A stretch of 64,000 bases of DNA from Alphaproteobacteria bacterium (GTDB lineage: Bacteria; Pseudomonadota; Alphaproteobacteria; Rhodobacterales; Rhodobacteraceae), in the NCBI GenBank assembly GCA_030425145.1, contig JAUHVK010000002.1:1-64000 (forward strand). The letters run 5' to 3'. Below are positions 60,338 to 64,000 of the stretch, one piece after another (positions within the stretch are counted from its first letter, which is position 1; each line of letters begins with the position of its first letter). The notes beneath the pieces were generated by a model, which was given only the letters and a program-made list of their open reading frames with translations, had not been told where the DNA came from and searched no databases. The position numbers and the translations under genes are program-made.

Positions 60338-60560
60338 CATCTGCTCAAAACCTCTGACCAAGTTCATGAAATTGTTGCTGATGTGACACCAAAACCTGCT
60401 CTGGTCAGGCACATCAGCGCAGTCCCGCCACGCTGCATTGACCCGATCGCCCTGCGAGAGTACATACGCGGGGCATCGAGACTGTGGACAACCACAGGGC
60501 CGTACGGGCCGGATCGCAACAGACGCACGGGCGCAGTCAGTCCGTGAACTACGGATACAC

Positions 60561-62045
60561 ATGACAAAATTCTCTGAGTTGAACCTCAACCCGAAAGTTC
60601 TGAAAGCTATTGAAGAGGCGGGATACGACACGCCTACCCCCATTCAGGCAGGCGCCATTCCCCCGGCACTTGAAGGACGCGATGTCCTTGGCATCGCCCA
60701 GACAGGCACCGGCAAAACCGCAAGCTTCACTCTTCCCATGATTACGCTGCTGGCCCGTGGCCGCGCGCGCGCGCGGATGCCGCGCAGCCTTGTTCTTTGC
60801 CCGACCCGCGAATTGGCGGCTCAGGTGGCCGAGAACTTCGACATCTATGCCAAGAACGTGAAGTTGACAAAGGCGCTGTTGATCGGTGGCGTGAGCTTCA
60901 AGGAACAGGACGCGCTGATCGACAAGGGCGTGGACGTTCTGATCGCCACTCCGGGCCGCCTGCTGGATCATTTCGAGCGCGGCAAGCTGCTGCTGACCGG
61001 CGTTCAGGTCATGGTTGTCGACGAGGCCGACCGGATGCTCGACATGGGATTCATCCCTGATATCGAACGCATCTTCTCGCTGACGCCGTTCACACGGCAG
61101 ACGCTGTTCTTCTCGGCCACCATGGCACCGGAGATCGAGCGTATCACCAACACCTTCCTGTCGGCCCCGGCCCGGATCGAGGTGGCCCGCCAGGCCACGG
61201 CGTCTGAGACCATCACGCAAGGCGTCGTGATGTTCAAAGGCTCGCGCCGTGACCGCGAAGGCACCGAAAAGCGCGCGCTTCTGCGCAAGCTGATCGAACT
61301 GGAAGGCGACGCCTGTTCAAACGCGATCATCTTCTGCAACCGTAAGTCCGACGTGGATATCGTTGCGAAGTCGCTCAAGAAATACGGCTTTGACGCCGCA
61401 CCGATCCATGGCGATCTGGACCAGTCGCAGCGGATGAAGACGCTGGACGGGTTCCGCGAAGGGACATTGCGGTTCCTCGTGGCCTCTGACGTGGCCGCGC
61501 GCGGGCTTGACGTGCCGGCGGTAAGCCATGTGTTCAACTTCGATGTGCCCAGCCACGCCGAAGATTACGTCCACCGCATCGGTCGCACTGGCCGTGCCGG
61601 GCGCAAGGGCAAGGCGATGATGATCTGCGGTCCGAAGGACGAAAAGAACTTTGATGCGATCGAAAAGCTGATCCAGAAAGAAATCCCGCGGGTCGAGAAC
61701 CCGTTGGGCCAAGGCAAGGTCGAGGCTGAAGCGACAACAGACGCCTCGGACGAGAAAAAAGAGACCAAGTCGCGCCGCTCACGTGGCGGACGGGGCCGCT
61801 CGAAGTCGTCGGACAAAGCGCAGGAAACCAAGGTCGAAGCTCAGGAGCAGGTTCAGGCAGAAGCACAGAAAGAGCCGGCCAAGCGTGAGGAAACGCAGAA
61901 GTCGGATCAGGACCGCTCGCGCAACCGCCGCAACGATCGTGGTGGACGCAATGATCGCGGTGGCCGCGACAACAATGTCGTGGGCATGGGCGACCACATG
62001 CCGTCGTTCATCGCGCTCAGCTTTGACGAACGCCGCGCCAGCTGA
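60561..62045 (+). CDS. rhlE: DEAD-box RNA helicase (RhlE type)
   Basis: 494 residues from ATG 60561. The Q motif is at PTPIQAGAIP (about 25), motif I is AQTGTGKT (about 47-54), then TPGRLLD (about 137), DEAD in VVDEADRMLDMG (about 152-163), SAT (about 187), and HRIGRTGRAGRKG (about 336-348). After residue 375 comes a long Lys/Glu/Arg tail with RRNDRGGRNDRGG repeats, typical of RNA-binding tails. It unwinds structured RNA, with roles in ribosome assembly and RNA decay; RNase J is encoded nearby. Confidence 0.94.
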   Translation: MTKFSELNLNPKVLKAIEEAGYDTPTPIQAGAIPPALEGRDVLGIAQTGTGKTASFTLPMITLLARGRARARMPRSLVLCPTRELAAQVAENFDIYAKNVKLTKALLIGGVSFKEQDALIDKGVDVLIATPGRLLDHFERGKLLLTGVQVMVVDEADRMLDMGFIPDIERIFSLTPFTRQTLFFSATMAPEIERITNTFLSAPARIEVARQATASETITQGVVMFKGSRRDREGTEKRALLRKLIELEGDACSNAIIFCNRKSDVDIVAKSLKKYGFDAAPIHGDLDQSQRMKTLDGFREGTLRFLVASDVAARGLDVPAVSHVFNFDVPSHAEDYVHRIGRTGRAGRKGKAMMICGPKDEKNFDAIEKLIQKEIPRVENPLGQGKVEAEATTDASDEKKETKSRRSRGGRGRSKSSDKAQETKVEAQEQVQAEAQKEPAKREETQKSDQDRSRNRRNDRGGRNDRGGRDNNVVGMGDHMPSFIALSFDERRAS

Positions 62046-62053
62046 TCAACGGT

Positions 62054-62098
62054 CCGCGTTTCCGTCAACGGAAACGCGGCGATGCGTTGACGCATCGC
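62054..62098. repeat. Paired palindromes, copy 2 (reverse order)
   Basis: CCGCGTTTCCGT/ACGGAAACGCGG around CA (62054-62079) is followed by GCGATGCGT/ACGCATCGC around TG (62079-62098, sharing a base). The half-sites match those at 51033-51074 but the order is reversed. It lies between the convergent helicase and gph genes. Confidence 0.85.
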
Positions 62099-62102
62099 CC
62101 GC

Positions 62103-62759
62103 CTAGAGCGGGCGCAAAATTTCCTGACAAATCGCCGGCAGGTCCTCGAACCGTTCGAAAGACCGATCATGTGGGATCGCGTCAATCGGCTTGGTCCGGA
62201 TGCCTTCGGTGAAAAACGCAAACGCCACCCCTGCCCGTTGTGCGGTCTCCGCATCCACGTCGCTGTCTCCGACGTATACACCTTGCGTGGCACCCATCCG
62301 CTCGAACGCGAGCCGCAATGGCGCGGGATCGGGTTTGCGCACCGGCAAAGTGTCCCCGGCGATGATCACGTCGAACCATTTGGCCAGGTCAATCGCCTCA
62401 AGCACCGCCGCCAAAGGCCCACCGGGTTTGTTGGTGCAGATGCCGAGCTTATAGCCTTCGGCTTTCAGAACCGCGATCACATCCAGAACACCCGGAAAGA
62501 CCGTGGTTAGACCAGTGCTGGCTTTGTAGTGGGTGATGAATTCCACCATCAGCGCGTCATAGTCCGCCACGTCTAGTGCCGTTGCCGCGATCAGACGATC
62601 GAGGAATACCCGCTCGCCCATCCCGACAAAGCTACCGATCTGCTTTTGCGGCAGCGGATCAAGTCCATGATCCGCCAGCAGCGCATTCGCTGCCGCCGCG
62701 ATGTCCGGCAGACTGTCGATCAGTGTGCCGTCCAGATCGAAAACGACTCCGCGTGTCAT
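62103..62759 (-). CDS. gph: Phosphoglycolate phosphatase
   Basis: 218 residues. HAD superfamily: motif I VFDLDGTLIDSLPDI (about 6-20), the Ser/Thr motif in GICTNKP (about 108), GDTLPVRKPDPAPL with the conserved Lys (about 136), and VYVGDSDVDAETAQRAG (about 156-172). It dephosphorylates 2-phosphoglycolate from oxidative DNA damage or photorespiration-like reactions. It starts four bases inside the end of the RNase J gene (ATGA overlap). Confidence 0.92.
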   Translation of the reverse strand: MTRGVVFDLDGTLIDSLPDIAAAANALLADHGLDPLPQKQIGSFVGMGERVFLDRLIAATALDVADYDALMVEFITHYKASTGLTTVFPGVLDVIAVLKAEGYKLGICTNKPGGPLAAVLEAIDLAKWFDVIIAGDTLPVRKPDPAPLRLAFERMGATQGVYVGDSDVDAETAQRAGVAFAFFTEGIRTKPIDAIPHDRSFERFEDLPAICQEILRPL

Positions 62760-64000
62760 GCAAGCCTGCTGATCACAACGGTGACTTCGGGCTTCTTGCC
62801 GATCTCGTTCTGCGTGGTCTGACGGACAATCCGGCGCAGCCCTTCTTCCAGCTTGTCATCATCGGTGATCGTCTTGTCCCCGGCCCGTCCGATGAATTGC
62901 GACAGGTCTTCTTCGAGCGCATCGACCAGCGGCGCGTTGTTGCGGCCCATCTCAGCCAGGCCCATGATCTCGCACCACGGCTCGCCCAGCAGCTCGTCTT
63001 CTTCGTCCAGAATGACGGTGACGATCACATGGCCGTTCAGCGCCATGCGGATACGGTCGCGGACAATCCCGTCCAGTGCGCCGATCTTGACCGAGCCATC
63101 CAGATAGGTGCGCCCTGTGTCGACATAAGCGGCCACGACCGGTTCATTGCCGCTGAGATCCATCATCATGCCGTTGACAGCCAGCACGCCCTTGCGGCCT
63201 GCAGCGCCCGCCACTTTCACATGTTCGCGCAGATGGCGGTGTTCGCCATGCATCGGCACCACCAGTTGCGGATTGACCAGCGCGTGCATGGTTTCAAGAT
63301 CGGGGCGGTTTGCGTGGCCGGACACATGGTACTTGCCCGAACTGTCGTCGACCACATCCACACCCTGTTCAGAAAACGCGTTCATGATCTGGATCACACC
63401 GCGCTCATTGCCCGGAATGGTCTTGGACGAAAAGAGGAACAGATCGCCTTCATCCATGGTCAGCCCCTGATACTTGCCACGCGCAAGCTGGGCCGAGGCG
63501 GCGCGCCGCTCGCCCTGGCTGCCGGTGACAATCAGCATCAGGCTTTCACGCGGGATCTGTGTCGCCTCCTCCGGGCTGACCACGGTCGGGAAATCGGCCA
63601 GAACGCCGGTCTTGATCGACGCCTCGACCATCCGCCGCATCGCGCGACCCAAAAGGCAGACCGAGCGCCCGGCCCGCACCGCCGCTTCGGCCAAAGTCTT
63701 CACCCGTGCCACGTTGGAGGCAAAGGTCGTCGCCACAACCATACCCGTCGCATCGCGCAGCAGCGTTTCAATCTCGGGTCCGACTGTCGCTTCGGATCGA
63801 CCTTCATGGCCCGAGAACACGTTGGTGGAATCGCAGATCAGCGCCTTCACACCCGACTTGCCAATATCTTCCCAAAGCGCGCGATCAAAGGCTTCGCCAA
63901 CCACCGGGGTTTCGTCGATCTTGAAATCGCCCGAATGCACCAGACGGCCTTTGGGGGTGTCGATCACCAAGCCCGAGCTTTCCGGGATGGAGTGGGAGAT
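62756..64000 (-). CDS. rnj: Ribonuclease J, C-terminal part (runs off the window)
   Basis: The window contains about the last 415 residues; the gene continues past 64000. Visible parts are HSIPESSGLVIDTPKGRLVHSGDFK of the metallo-beta-lactamase half (landmark RLVHSGDFK, metal ligands H and D), the beta-CASP block (ICDSTNVFSGHEGRSE, LLIVTGSQGE-type MLIVTGSQGERRA), VSGHANRPDLE with a ligand His, VPMHGEHRHLREH, and the C-terminal dimer/tail domain. RNase J degrades and processes RNA as both a 5'-exonuclease and an endonuclease. Confidence 0.94.
   Translation of the reverse strand: MSHSIPESSGLVIDTPKGRLVHSGDFKIDETPVVGEAFDRALWEDIGKSGVKALICDSTNVFSGHEGRSEATVGPEIETLLRDATGMVVATTFASNVARVKTLAEAAVRAGRSVCLLGRAMRRMVEASIKTGVLADFPTVVSPEEATQIPRESLMLIVTGSQGERRAASAQLARGKYQGLTMDEGDLFLFSSKTIPGNERGVIQIMNAFSEQGVDVVDDSSGKYHVSGHANRPDLETMHALVNPQLVVPMHGEHRHLREHVKVAGAAGRKGVLAVNGMMMDLSGNEPVVAAYVDTGRTYLDGSVKIGALDGIVRDRIRMALNGHVIVTVILDEEDELLGEPWCEIMGLAEMGRNNAPLVDALEEDLSQFIGRAGDKTITDDDKLEEGLRRIVRQTTQNEIGKKPEVTVVISRLA

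Overview
The window looks like the chromosome of a marine-type alphaproteobacterium of the Rhodobacteraceae/Roseobacter group. The basis is gene content and layout: an HU-lon block beside two tRNA-Val genes, the sulfate-assimilation run cobA-DUF2849-cysI-cysH-DUF934 followed by a ferredoxin-NADP reductase gene with an FnrL-like site, infC starting at a rare AUA codon, a DUF2927 lipoprotein, and GC-rich codon use. No species can be named from this alone.

Positions 1-20616 are a genomic island. It ends at the 3' end of a tRNA-Val(UAC) gene, next to a tyrosine integrase gene that reads away from the tRNA, and its other end lies off the left edge. From left to right it holds an IS630 fragment fused into a membrane-anchored coiled-coil gene; a large winged-helix/SF1 helicase/Vsr-like nuclease; a DUF262-DUF1524-DUF5655 (GmrSD-type) protein; about 1 kb without genes; and an SbcD-like/SbcC-like pair with a third small partner gene. 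Then come a cysteine-rich secreted protein, an IS1380 relic, a lipoprotein, an HTH regulator with a tiny partner, a serine recombinase between short repeats, a DUF927 ATPase, and the integrase. The left 12 kb reads as a defence island. Its helicase/coiled-coil unit and its SbcDC-plus-third-gene unit are the best candidates for undescribed systems.

Positions 20617-64000 are mostly core genome: tRNA-Val genes, HU, lon, tgt and rhodanese; a decayed patch (26.7-27.7 kb) with a RimK-like protease relic and a frameshifted chemoreceptor-like gene; SufT, TfoX-N, a SatD/DUF3307 pair and an IscA-like protein; and an orphan ATP-grasp gene. Next are a 2-oxoglutarate oxygenase, tpiA, a P450, an Lrp regulator divergent from the sulfate-assimilation operon, fpr and infC. 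Then come molybdenum-hydroxylase maturation genes (molybdopterin-binding protein, XdhC, MoxR ATPase, CoxE-like VWA protein) interleaved with a flavin monooxygenase and a zinc-poor DksA. The right end has a DedA protein, M48 protease, AlkC-like protein, SDR, prfC, glycosyltransferase, DEAD-box helicase, gph and the C-terminal part of RNase J.

Two families of dispersed intergenic repeats run through the core part: paired perfect palindromes (51.0 and 62.05 kb) and a motif containing GTATTTT and GAGAAG (35.1, 47.6, 51.1 and 54.2 kb).
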